Shown here piece by piece: positions 9,921-18,079 of a DNA stretch of 64,000 nt. The notes below the pieces were generated by a model that was given only the letters and a program-made list of their open reading frames with translations, was not told where the DNA came from and did not search any database. The stretch is from K23-9 sp964460665. Lineage in GTDB: Bacteria > Planctomycetota > Planctomycetia > Pirellulales > Pirellulaceae. Numbering within the stretch: position 1 is the first letter of the stretch; each line of letters opens with the position of its first letter. The stretch lies in NCBI GenBank assembly GCA_964460665.1, contig CAYWSL010000008.1, positions 6,236 to 70,235 of the forward strand. The letters are read 5' to 3'. A program made the position numbers and the translations under genes.

Positions 9921-11441
9921 TTAGGATGCGATCCGATCGCCTTCGTCAATGAACGAGTAGTCCATGTTTAGATCTTCAAGAAGCAATCGACTGGAGATCC
10001 GACTGGATTCGTAGATCACCGGTAGTCCGCTGCCAGGGTGCGTGCCGCCGCCGACTAAATAGACGCCCGCGACTTCGTCGAATCGATTTTTGGGGCGGCG
10101 GTGAAGCATTTGCCCCAGGTTGTGTGCCAAGTTGAATGTCGCGCCGCGGTAAATCTTGTGCTTGTGTTCCCAGTCGTGCGGAGTGATTCGGTGCTCAACG
10201 CGAATGCGATCGCGAATGTCGCCCAATCCGATGGCAGAAAGCTGATCCAGGGTCAGTTCGCGAAACGAATCGGCTTCCTTGGTCCAATCAACGTTGGGAT
10301 GTTGATGTGTGACCGGTACCAGCACGTAAAGCGAACTGTGGCCTGCTGGAGCCAGTGAGTCGTCGGTGACTGAGGCATTTTGCACGTAGATCGATGGATC
10401 TTGACTTAGCACATGCTCTTGCTCGATTTCGACCAAATTTCGTTCGTAATCAGAACTGATGTGAATGCTGTGGTGCGGAAGATCGTCGTAGCGTCCTTTC
10501 AAGCCCAGGTACAACATGAATGTACTGCATGAAAAACGCTTCTTGGCGATGGATTCATCGCTCCAGCGTTTTCGCTTTGCGTTGGGAATAGTCTGCGTGA
10601 TCCAGTTTGCGAAGTCAGCATTCACGACGAAAGCGTCCGCCTGATATTCGCCCTGCTTGGTCACCAGCGACTTCAGACGTTTGCCATCCATCTTCGCCGA
10701 TTCGACTGATTCGCCCAGATGAAATTTCACGCCCATTGATTTCGCGATCTCTGCCATCCGCTGGCTAACGCGGCAGCAGCCACCCATGGGGTGCCACACG
10801 CCGTGTTCGTACTCAAGGAACGACAGAATGCTGAACAGGCTGGGGCATTGGAACGGTGACATGCCCAAGTACTTGGACTGAAACGCAAACGCGATTACCA
10901 ACCGCGGATCTGAAAAGTAGCGTTCCAATTCCGAACCGACCGAGCGGAATGGGTGCAGATGTTTGGCGGCGGACATCAGAGACGGCCTGATAAGATCGAA
11001 CACCGAACCGAAAGGCGACTCCAAGACAGGCCGGAATTTTTCCAGTTTGACCCGGTTGTCATCCATGTAGCGTTTGAACGCGCCGGCGTCTTGAGGAGCG
11101 AACTGAGATATTTGCCGATCCATTTCGGCTAGGTCCGGCGTGCAGTCCAGTTGCCCGCCAGCGCCAAACGTCAGCCGGTATTGCGGATCCAACCGCTTCA
11201 TCGGAACCTCTTCCATCAAGTCCCGGTCGACACTGCGAAAAATCTCTTTCAGGACTCGTGGGTACAAAAAGAACGTCGGCCCGCAATCGAATCGAAAGTC
11301 ATCGATTTCGATCGCTGATGTTCGGCCGCCAACACGGTCCATACGCTCCAGGACGGTGACGTCGCAGCCCGCCTTGGCAAGCTGCATCGCGGTGGCCAAA
11401 CCACCGGGGCCAGCGCCGACAATCACTACTTTCTTAGTCAC
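9921..11441 (-). CDS. CrtI/CrtN-type carotenoid (phytoene) desaturase family FAD oxidoreductase
   Basis: A 506-residue FAD-dependent enzyme with the dinucleotide fold VVIVGAGPGGLATAMQLA at the N-terminus, an E-R-x2-R-V-G-G-R-T segment near residue 40 and the C-terminal LVGGGTHPGSGLPVIYES signature of phytoene desaturases. Such enzymes introduce double bonds into C30 or C40 carotenoid precursors; pink or orange pigmentation is common in this group of organisms. No crtB-like synthase or other carotenoid gene is beside it, so the substrate (phytoene, diapophytoene or a later intermediate) is uncertain. The annotated ATG fits the conserved start. Confidence 0.88.
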   Translation of the reverse strand: MTKKVVIVGAGPGGLATAMQLAKAGCDVTVLERMDRVGGRTSAIEIDDFRFDCGPTFFLYPRVLKEIFRSVDRDLMEEVPMKRLDPQYRLTFGAGGQLDCTPDLAEMDRQISQFAPQDAGAFKRYMDDNRVKLEKFRPVLESPFGSVFDLIRPSLMSAAKHLHPFRSVGSELERYFSDPRLVIAFAFQSKYLGMSPFQCPSLFSILSFLEYEHGVWHPMGGCCRVSQRMAEIAKSMGVKFHLGESVESAKMDGKRLKSLVTKQGEYQADAFVVNADFANWITQTIPNAKRKRWSDESIAKKRFSCSTFMLYLGLKGRYDDLPHHSIHISSDYERNLVEIEQEHVLSQDPSIYVQNASVTDDSLAPAGHSSLYVLVPVTHQHPNVDWTKEADSFRELTLDQLSAIGLGDIRDRIRVEHRITPHDWEHKHKIYRGATFNLAHNLGQMLHRRPKNRFDEVAGVYLVGGGTHPGSGLPVIYESSRISSRLLLEDLNMDYSFIDEGDRIAS

Positions 11442-11598
11442 GCTAAATCCTGTTCCACTGGCAAGTGAATTAATGAGTTGTGAGCGATGCTTCCTGCCTG
11501 CCTGTCTTCTTCACTCGATTTGCGGCTGCAAGCCTATCCCACTTACGCACTGGTGCCCGGAATTGTAGTGCCAAAGGCAAGCGGTAGTCAGCAGAGCG

Positions 11599-12339
11599 TC
11601 ACAACGTGCCTTCGGCAATACCCGCTTTGATTTCCCGATTTACAACATCGTCGATATAGACTCGGTCAAACGCCTTGTCTTCGATCTTCAGCCGATCGGC
11701 GACTTCTTTGCATCGTGCGACGACAGTGGCAATCTTTTCTTTTTGCAGCGGCTTAATAAGAGCGTTGCCGCCGATCGACGCGTCGTACTCGGACACCATT
11801 TCCAGCACATAGTCAAAGTCGATCGCCGTGACTCGATCCATTTCAACACCCCATCGCAGTCGCGAAAACTGTTTCGATGCATCGTCAGGAAAAGAATTGG
11901 CGTTGTATTTGACGAATGCTTCGACCGCCTGCAAGTCACCCCACTGCATCACAGGGATCCGAATCAGCCGCGTCATCACTCCGGCTGATTGCCAATCCTC
12001 ATACTTGCCGCGTTCCATGTCTTTGGCGAATTCTTCCAGTGAATTCAGCGTCTTCTGTTTTTCCTCGGGCGCGATCAAGCTCTGTTCGATATTGGGCATG
12101 TACGTGCCGCGCATCGTTCGGATCGCAAGCTCGGTGCGTTGCTGAAACAGCAACCAAGTCATCACAGAGCAGCCGATAAAAAAGATCATGCCCAGGATCA
12201 GCATGCCCGCCATGATCGCGGGCATCCAGCCGGGGCCTGGCTCATCATCGTTTGACGCGTCACCTGAATCGCCATCAGCCCCAACCGATTTTCCTTCCGG
12301 CTTTTTCGCCTCTTCTTCGAGATCGATTGAATCAGCCAT
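11599..12339 (-). CDS. Single-pass membrane protein of unknown function
   Basis: A 246-residue protein not recognised from a named family. Residues 1-37 are acidic and Gly/Asp-rich, residues about 39-65 (MPAIMAGMLILGMIFFIGCS onward) form one transmembrane segment, and the remainder is a soluble, helix-rich domain of about 175 residues. This predicts a short cytoplasmic tail and an extracytoplasmic domain. It starts 29 bp after the greA stop, on the same strand, so it is probably co-transcribed with greA. Nothing visible suggests an enzymatic role. Confidence 0.8.
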   Translation of the reverse strand: MADSIDLEEEAKKPEGKSVGADGDSGDASNDDEPGPGWMPAIMAGMLILGMIFFIGCSVMTWLLFQQRTELAIRTMRGTYMPNIEQSLIAPEEKQKTLNSLEEFAKDMERGKYEDWQSAGVMTRLIRIPVMQWGDLQAVEAFVKYNANSFPDDASKQFSRLRWGVEMDRVTAIDFDYVLEMVSEYDASIGGNALIKPLQKEKIATVVARCKEVADRLKIEDKAFDRVYIDDVVNREIKAGIAEGTL

Positions 12340-12368
12340 TGGAATCCCAGGTAGACGTGACGCAAAAA

Positions 12369-12851
12369 CTACGCGTCGCGAAACTCGATTTTTAGAATTT
12401 TGAACTTACTAGTTCCGGCAGGGATATCAACTTCAGCGACTTCGCCAACCTTCTTGCCGATCAATCCTTGGCCGAACGGGCTGGTCACCAAGATTTTCCC
12501 GACATTGTAATCTTCTTCGCCAGCGCCCACCAACGTAAACTCTTCTTCGTCGCCGTAGGCCATGTCTTCAACCGTCACAGTACAACCAAAGACAACTTCG
12601 TCTTTGGGCAGCTGCGACATATCGACGATGGTTGCACGAGCGATCTTGCTTTTCAGCTGATCGATCTTGGCTTGCAGCTTGCCTTGGTTTTCGCGCTGCG
12701 CGTGATACTCGGCGTTCTCTTTCAAGTCGCCTTCTTCGCGCGCTTCAGCCAACTTTTCGGTGATCGCTGGAAGCTCTTCGTTTTCCATCCGAGCGATATC
12801 GGCTTTGATTTTGTTGTAGCCCTCTCGGGTCATCGGCACCGAATCATGCAT
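12369..12851 (-). CDS. greA: Transcription elongation factor GreA
   Basis: GreA rescues backtracked RNA polymerase by stimulating transcript cleavage through its N-terminal coiled coil. The protein from the ATG at 12851 is 160 residues, the usual length, and shows MTREGYNKIKADIARMENEE, the acidic tip segment EEGDLKENAEYHAQRE and the C-terminal FKBP-like domain with SPFGQGLIGKKVGEVAEV. The open frame extends 20 codons further upstream, but 12851 is chosen because of a GGGAG sequence about 8 bp upstream and because the extension is unlike GreA. A strong terminator hairpin sits only 35 bp upstream of the start. Confidence 0.95.
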   Translation of the reverse strand: MHDSVPMTREGYNKIKADIARMENEELPAITEKLAEAREEGDLKENAEYHAQRENQGKLQAKIDQLKSKIARATIVDMSQLPKDEVVFGCTVTVEDMAYGDEEEFTLVGAGEEDYNVGKILVTSPFGQGLIGKKVGEVAEVDIPAGTSKFKILKIEFRDA

Positions 12852-12886
12852 GGCACCCTCTCCCACATTCAACTTGACTGGCGAAC

Positions 12887-12925
12887 AAAAAAGAGAACCT
12901 TTTCCAATCACTCGGAAAAGGTTCT
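12887..12925 (-). terminator. Intrinsic terminator in the greA leader (possible attenuator)
   Basis: On the minus strand a perfect 12-bp stem (arms at 12914-12925 and 12894-12905, 8-nt loop) is followed by C and six Ts (12892-12887). Only about 35 bp remain before the greA ATG, too little for a full promoter. It therefore either ends yacG transcription, with greA transcribed by read-through, or works as an attenuator. Confidence 0.8.
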
Positions 12926-13078
12926 GGACGTTTGTAGGTCAATATCTTTGCTGGTCACGCAGCAGTTGTAAAGTATCCCTGGCGATTGCTCGGGACGGCC
13001 CAATCGCCCCTAACTAGGCAAATCGGGCACCGAAAGTAGCTAAATCGCTGAACGAGACACCACCAAGCAAGAAGCCGA

Positions 13079-13336
13079 TCAGTCACCTGGGGTCGTATCG
13101 GAACGATCATCGTCGTCATCAGATCGGTCGTTGGCTGCGTAGGTTGGAGTTTCTCCGTGACCACCTTCGTGCGGCACGCCAATCTCCTCGTCCAACCAGC
13201 GACCCAGGTCAATCAACTGGCACTTCTCACTGCAGAACGGCGGCGTGGGTGTTTCGTCCATTAGGAACGTCCGCCCACAGCTTGAGCAAACCATTTGCAA
13301 GGGATCGCGTTTGTTACTGGATTTCGATAGACGCAT
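13079..13336 (-). CDS. yacG: YacG-family zinc-ribbon protein (DNA gyrase inhibitor family)
   Basis: This 85-residue protein carries the YacG treble-clef zinc site: C-S-S-C near residues 17-20 and C-x3-C in PFCSEKCQLIDLGRWLDEE. In E. coli YacG binds GyrB and inhibits gyrase. The tail after residue 50 is acidic and disordered (DRSDDDDDRSD). The first 14 residues are extra relative to most homologues, so an ATG at 13294 is possible. It lies upstream of greA on the same strand, with 227 bp between them. Confidence 0.85.
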   Translation of the reverse strand: MRLSKSSNKRDPLQMVCSSCGRTFLMDETPTPPFCSEKCQLIDLGRWLDEEIGVPHEGGHGETPTYAANDRSDDDDDRSDTTPGD

Positions 13337-13384
13337 GGCGAAAGTTGAAGGAGTGAACAGCTTGGTTGAAAGGGGGTGAGGTTG

Positions 13385-14032
13385 CTATCTGGGAAGCTTC
13401 AAAAGTAGATCACGAATTTGCTGGTGTACATCCGACGTCGCACGGACGACAAGTAGTCGCCGCATCGCAAAGTAATGGATAGAGCCTGAGCCGCCGTTGG
13501 TATCCCAGAAATCGGGCGCGACGACACGTTCGATCAATTCTACCAGCTGCCAGCCGTTGTCCGCGCCGCCAGCCTGGGCGCCCTTGGCGGCAAGCGATTG
13601 TCGCTTCGATTGGGATTGCTCGCGCGACTGGCTGGACGATTCCTTATCCGCCGCCGCCTTCACCGCCTTAGCGGCTTCGGCCAATGCAGTGTCGACATCA
13701 GACGACAAGCTTTCCGGTCGGGGAACTTTATCGTGTCGAAGGCGTCCCTTTTTCTTACTAGCAAGGGATAGCAGACGTCGCCGGATTTTTATGGCGTCGT
13801 CTTGCAGCATTTGGCTTTGCGAATAGCGGTCATCACGCCGCAGGACGACGTACAGATCGCAAAGCGCTGTCAACGCAGCATCCTTCTGATTGGGGTCTTT
13901 CAGAGTGGCCTCGCTGCGTAGCAAATCTCGTGTTTGGTTGCGTAGTGTCGTCAACGAGACCGTTTCTGGCTTGGCGTCGTCCGCTTTTGAAGGTTGCGTA
14001 TGCGACACACAGGCAAGGAAAAACGCTGTCAT
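13385..14032 (-). CDS. Secreted protein of unknown function with C-terminal secretin-repeat-like segment
   Basis: The likely start is the ATG at 14032, giving 215 residues with a short signal peptide (MTAFFLACVSHTQPSKA). The open frame runs on upstream to 14593, but that part is the antisense of the neighbouring retropepsin gene. The middle has an Ala/Lys-rich helix and a Ser/Gln-rich stretch (SSSQSREQSQSKRQ). The C-terminal 65 residues (WQLVELIERVVAPDFWD ... LVVRATSDVHQQIRDLLLKL) resemble a repeated planctomycete motif in which a short domain ends in an H-x2-I-x2-L-L helix, seen in secretin/NolW-like repeats. That resemblance is tentative; the function is unknown. The start competes with the head-to-head gene at 14127. 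Confidence 0.7.
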   Translation of the reverse strand: MTAFFLACVSHTQPSKADDAKPETVSLTTLRNQTRDLLRSEATLKDPNQKDAALTALCDLYVVLRRDDRYSQSQMLQDDAIKIRRRLLSLASKKKGRLRHDKVPRPESLSSDVDTALAEAAKAVKAAADKESSSQSREQSQSKRQSLAAKGAQAGGADNGWQLVELIERVVAPDFWDTNGGSGSIHYFAMRRLLVVRATSDVHQQIRDLLLKLPR

Positions 14033-14126
14033 TAAGGCGCACTGGATCCCGCGTCGTGGTATCGCTGATACACTGAATTGGATGAAACGAACGTTCCAAA
14101 TGAAATTGGCTAAGAAACAAGATCGC

Positions 14127-15305
14127 ATGTTTAGTCCCTCGATGGATGAATCTGAACAGAAACCGATGCGAGGCGTGAGAAAAAACGTGGCGACAGTCGG
14201 CCAGGGATCACAAAAATCCAAAGGCTGGCTGTTTGTTGTCGTGCTGGCCGTTTTTCTGTTCGGCATCCCCATCTCAGCACTCTTCGCACAAGACCCACCA
14301 ACGACCAAAAAGTTCAGTCCGCAAGTTGTGGCGAAGGCCGAAAAGATTCTAAAGGAAATCGGATTGCGGCAAAGTGGAAAAACGATCAGTTCTTCAAAGT
14401 CGGGTGAGATCTCGAGAGCAATAACGGGACTGATCCGCGAAAAACGGCAGCTGAAGCTGATCAACAAAGAATGGACAGCCTCCAGCGAAGCAGTGTCGCT
14501 GTTGCAGGCAAAGATCAAGCAAATGGACATTACCGAGGGCGAACTGAGCCTGAAGCTTGCTGCCATATCGGCGGATGATATTTCAGCCCGCAACGGAATC
14601 GTCGCTTTGATTAACGCAGGCCGAATCCAAGTGAAGTTGCTTCGCGATCAACTTACCCAGGCTCGCGAAGCCGTTGCAAAGAAACGCCAGGCTGTTGGCA
14701 CCGCCGAATCCGAGTATGCCGAAACGGTCTTGGCGATCCGCAAGGATTTCGATGCATTGCATTCTCAGCTGGCCAAGGATCTGGCAAGCGAAAAGGTTAA
14801 AATCTCGCTGAATGTGATGACAACCAACAACAAAACTCCCGCTGATTTGACGGCGAAAAAGATCCTCGGTTCGTTAGAGAAACGAATCACCCGTCTTGAG
14901 CAAGAAGTGTTTCGTGCATCGATTCCGCTGGAGGCTGAATCCAGCGGAGCGCTATTCGTTAATGTTGTGGTTGGCACCAAGAATGTCCGCATGGTGCTGG
15001 ATAGCGGTGCTTCGTTGATCTGCTTGCCCGCTGATACCGCCAAAGCGTTAGGTGTCACGGTTCCCAAGGATGCAACGGAGCTTCGGCTAGCGCTTGCTGA
15101 TGGTCGCGAGATTCCTGCTCATGCCGTGATCTTGCCCCGAGTTCGTGTCGGCGAGTTTGAAGCAAAGAACGTTCGCACGGCGGTTCTGCATCCCCAAGCG
15201 AACAACGCCGAGCCGCTGCTGGGAATGAGCTTTCTGGGGAACTTTAAGTTCGAGATCAACGCCAACGAGAAATCACTGACGATGTTGCGAGTGTCGGCTG
15301 AGTGA
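14127..15305 (+). CDS. Secreted retropepsin-like aspartic protease with N-terminal coiled coil
   Basis: From the ATG at 14127 this is a 392-residue protein. A hydrophobic segment near residue 35 (WLFVVVLAVFLFGIPISAL) serves as signal or anchor, residues about 60-255 are Lys/Glu-rich and probably coiled coil, and the last 120 residues form a retropepsin-type domain with the active-site segment MVLDSGASLICL and the downstream LLGMSFLGNF. A single D-S-G-A site means it would act as a dimer, and the coiled coil could provide dimerisation (inference). Other in-frame starts exist at 14082, 14100 and 14166. It is divergent from the gene ending at 13385. Confidence 0.85.
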   Translation: MFSPSMDESEQKPMRGVRKNVATVGQGSQKSKGWLFVVVLAVFLFGIPISALFAQDPPTTKKFSPQVVAKAEKILKEIGLRQSGKTISSSKSGEISRAITGLIREKRQLKLINKEWTASSEAVSLLQAKIKQMDITEGELSLKLAAISADDISARNGIVALINAGRIQVKLLRDQLTQAREAVAKKRQAVGTAESEYAETVLAIRKDFDALHSQLAKDLASEKVKISLNVMTTNNKTPADLTAKKILGSLEKRITRLEQEVFRASIPLEAESSGALFVNVVVGTKNVRMVLDSGASLICLPADTAKALGVTVPKDATELRLALADGREIPAHAVILPRVRVGEFEAKNVRTAVLHPQANNAEPLLGMSFLGNFKFEINANEKSLTMLRVSAE

Positions 15306-15428
15306 AGCCGCCGCCAGATGATGCACGAGTGCGATAGAGATTAGGATTACGATGACGAGTAAAATCATGACTTGGGGCGATAGGTTCGCATCTTTTCTTC
15401 ATCTTAACCCTGCTCGCAATCTGAATCT

Positions 15429-16751
15429 CTAGTGGTTGACGGTGGTGCGTAGAGGGTTGAGCGGAATTTTGCCGCGTGTCGTGCGAGCTCGCAGTGGATT
15501 GATTGGCTGGCGTAAATTCGCCTTCGCTACAGCGGGCTGGCTTGTCGGCAGCGGTCCAGGCTTGACTTCCGTCAGGTGAACGGGTTCGGAACGCTTTACC
15601 AATCGAGCACTTTCGCGATTGATATCGGTTTCAATCTTTGTCTCCGCTTTTGGCAGCGACTCAGCTTCTGTCGCTGCGATCTGTGTTGCTTCGCTCGTAT
15701 CTGGTTCGCTGGCTTCCGTCTTGACTTCACGCTGGGTGGTGACGAAATCCACTACTGGTTGATTCATGGAAGGCGGGATCAATGCAACTGGAATCGTTTC
15801 GCCGTCGTTAGACAATTGCGAAATCGCAAACATTCGTCCGCTACTATCTCGGGTCAACAAACCTTCTTCGTCGGTTGCGTTGAAAGCGAACGCGCAGTAT
15901 CCGCCACGACCAATCGCCATCAGTCCATGCACGCCGGTCTGGATGCCCTGAATGCGAAATTGACCAACGGCATTCGCGACTGTTTTGCCAACCGGAGCCC
16001 CGTTCCTGAAGATGATGATATTGGTGCCTTGCAGGCCGCTTTGGCGTGACCGAGGGTCCATCAGGGAAATCAACTTGCCCCGCAGCGAGCCGTCGGCACC
16101 CAACTGAATTTTGAATTCAAACGCTTCGCTAGTCAGTTGCTTGATTGCAAGGTTATGGTTCAACCGATCGGCAAGTAGGCGTTCCCCGGTGGGTAAGTTG
16201 TTTTGCATGACAGTGTGAACGATATCGGATTTGACGTTCATCATCGTCATCTGGAGTGGCCGGATTTGATCAGCCACTTCAAAATCCAATCCAAAGATGT
16301 CCGTCGCTGCATCGGTCGCCGCTCCAAGTGATCGGATTCCAACCACGATTGCACTGTGCAGTTCGCCTTGTTGCGTGCGCTTGCTGGCTAAAACCGCGTG
16401 CAGGCCTTCATTGATGTCTTCCAAGACTGCTTTGCCGTTTTGGTCAGCAACGAAGTCACGTGTTTCGCCGTCAGAACTGATCAGTCGGATGTCAGCACCA
16501 GCCAAAGAAACATCACTTTCGATCGTGTTTAGCTGAACTTCGATCATGGCATCGCTAGGCGAGAACCACGCAATGTTGTCGCTGGGCAAACGTTTTTCGG
16601 TTTGCTGTTGTTGGGCGTTAGCCACTGCAATGGTTGTAAGAAAGATGGTCAACAGACAGCTAGTTCGTGCAATGGCCACGGTTGTGCTCCAGCGTAGGCG
16701 ACGGACATCCCTCAGGATCGAAGAGGAATGCGCGCGGAGAGATTGGATCAA
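15429..16751 (-). CDS. Secreted protein of unknown function with carboxypeptidase-regulatory-like repeats
   Basis: A 440-residue exported protein: a hydrophobic signal segment lies near residues 25-46 and ends at VANAQ. Two regions read like small beta-sandwich repeats (GADIRLISSDGETRDFVADQ near residue 80 and GTNIIIFRNGAPVGKTVAN near 245, the latter followed by GQFRIQGIQTGVHGLMAIG), the pattern of carboxypeptidase regulatory-like domains. Residues after 335 are low complexity (Thr/Glu/Pro), ending in a basic tail rich in Arg and Pro. Function is unknown; surface or cell-wall association is inference. Confidence 0.75.
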   Translation of the reverse strand: MIQSLRAHSSSILRDVRRLRWSTTVAIARTSCLLTIFLTTIAVANAQQQQTEKRLPSDNIAWFSPSDAMIEVQLNTIESDVSLAGADIRLISSDGETRDFVADQNGKAVLEDINEGLHAVLASKRTQQGELHSAIVVGIRSLGAATDAATDIFGLDFEVADQIRPLQMTMMNVKSDIVHTVMQNNLPTGERLLADRLNHNLAIKQLTSEAFEFKIQLGADGSLRGKLISLMDPRSRQSGLQGTNIIIFRNGAPVGKTVANAVGQFRIQGIQTGVHGLMAIGRGGYCAFAFNATDEEGLLTRDSSGRMFAISQLSNDGETIPVALIPPSMNQPVVDFVTTQREVKTEASEPDTSEATQIAATEAESLPKAETKIETDINRESARLVKRSEPVHLTEVKPGPLPTSQPAVAKANLRQPINPLRARTTRGKIPLNPLRTTVNH

Positions 16752-16943
16752 GAGTTTCCTAAGTGAAACCTAAACCGTGGGAGATCAAATGGGGGCACAA
16801 AGACGTTACCCCAATGCTGAATCTTGTTTTGACGTTCGCATCAACACGCGTGTGACAACACCAACACGTCGAAGCAAATTTCTAAAGTCGGCGGTGAAGC
16901 CACCGCACAACCCAATCGCTACAAGTTAGCGGACTGCTGCAAA

Positions 16944-17759
16944 CTACGCCGCTCGATTTTTCGCTATCACCTGTTGTGGCGAACCGACTGTATGATCGGC
17001 ATCCAAATGCTCTGCTGATACATCCAATTGATGCTGGGCCACTTCATCCAGCCCGTGCGCCATTGCGAGTGCTTCGACGCCGGAGAACGCTAATGCCAAG
17101 TAGGCGAAGATCTCTGCGAATTCTTCGACCATCGCTTTCACGTTGCTCGCTTCTGTTTCCGAACTGATCTCGACCCAAAAATCGGGGCGGTCTAAAACTT
17201 GGCACATGCAACACAAATAGATTCCGGCGATGGCGAATAGCGTAACGGCCGGTTGGCGAACCAACCAAAGGGCTTCGCCGATGACTTTGCGTCGGTCAAC
17301 CCACAAGGCAGCCAAGGCAACTAGTAGCATCGGTAGGCCAACGAGGTACTTGTAAGCGTCCTCGAAAAACATGGACTCAAAAATCGAATCGGATTCGCGA
17401 GCTGCAGCGTAGCCAACCATCGCCGCACAAACGATCAATCCCGCACGGCCCACTCGGCACCAGTAAGCGGCGTAAAAGAAGCAAGCACTGGTAAAGATCG
17501 CCAAGTAGACTTGGGTCATTTCAACCGGGCCGTTTTCAGCGCCGATGAATGGCGAACCCCATCGGTTCAGCCCAAGGTAAAGGCCTTGAAAGAGCGCGAA
17601 GGCGATCACACCGTAGAACGTTAGCCGAACGGGAAACGAACAAGCCACATCCGACCATGACCAATCTGTGAAGTCACCTAGGGACCTGGTCGTATTCCGC
17701 CTTGAATCTTCCATGACATTGCTCTGCGAGGTCTTCAGTAGCCATTTGCGCTTGCTCAT
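16944..17759 (-). CDS. Multipass membrane protein of unknown function
   Basis: From the ATG at 17759 this is a 271-residue protein with about six hydrophobic segments, the first beginning FYGVIAFALFQGLYLGL and the last EFAEIFAYLALAFSGVEALA. The short loops include a conserved-looking ARESDSIFESMFFEDAYK between helices. I do not recognise a family. An ATG at 17714 is an alternative start, and the TTG at 17831 is less likely. The gene is followed by 190 bp before the next minus-strand gene; the N-terminal side faces the first assembly gap. Confidence 0.78.
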   Translation of the reverse strand: MSKRKWLLKTSQSNVMEDSRRNTTRSLGDFTDWSWSDVACSFPVRLTFYGVIAFALFQGLYLGLNRWGSPFIGAENGPVEMTQVYLAIFTSACFFYAAYWCRVGRAGLIVCAAMVGYAAARESDSIFESMFFEDAYKYLVGLPMLLVALAALWVDRRKVIGEALWLVRQPAVTLFAIAGIYLCCMCQVLDRPDFWVEISSETEASNVKAMVEEFAEIFAYLALAFSGVEALAMAHGLDEVAQHQLDVSAEHLDADHTVGSPQQVIAKNRAA

Positions 17760-17909
17760 GATTAACGAATTCGCTTCGCAGCGGAAAGAGCGATCGGCCC
17801 GCAGAGGGTGTAGCCCAGTGCATATGGTCAAGCGTTCATTGTTGGAATGCCAGTTTGAGGCCGTTTTCGCCTGACCATGCCTCTCTAAACTGCGCAGCTG
17901 CCCAGCGCC

Positions 17910-18079
17910 ATGACTAGGCCCAGTGATGACTAGGCCCAGTGATGNNNNNNNNNNNNNNNNNNNNNNNNNNNNNNNNNNNNNNNNNNNNNNNNNNNNNNNN
18001 NNNNNNNNNNNNNNNNNNNNNNNNNNNNNNNNNNNNNNNNNNNNATGACTAGGCCCAGTGATGACTAGGCCCAGTGATG
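17910..18079. repeat. 16-bp tandem repeat interrupted by a 100-N assembly gap at the 3' end of aroA
   Basis: The 16-bp unit ATGACTAGGCCCAGTG occurs about 2.2 times on each side of the Ns (17910-17944 and 18045-18079). The two flanks are identical over 35 bp, so the gap at 17945-18044 may be an unmerged overlap or a longer array. On the minus strand each unit contains CCTAG, and the aroA stop codon is the TAG of one unit. Confidence 0.9.

Noticed and set aside
13890..14126. Extended N-terminus of the retropepsin-like protein
   Set aside because: This part is antisense to the neighbouring gene and lacks protein-like features; the signal segment begins after the ATG at 14127.
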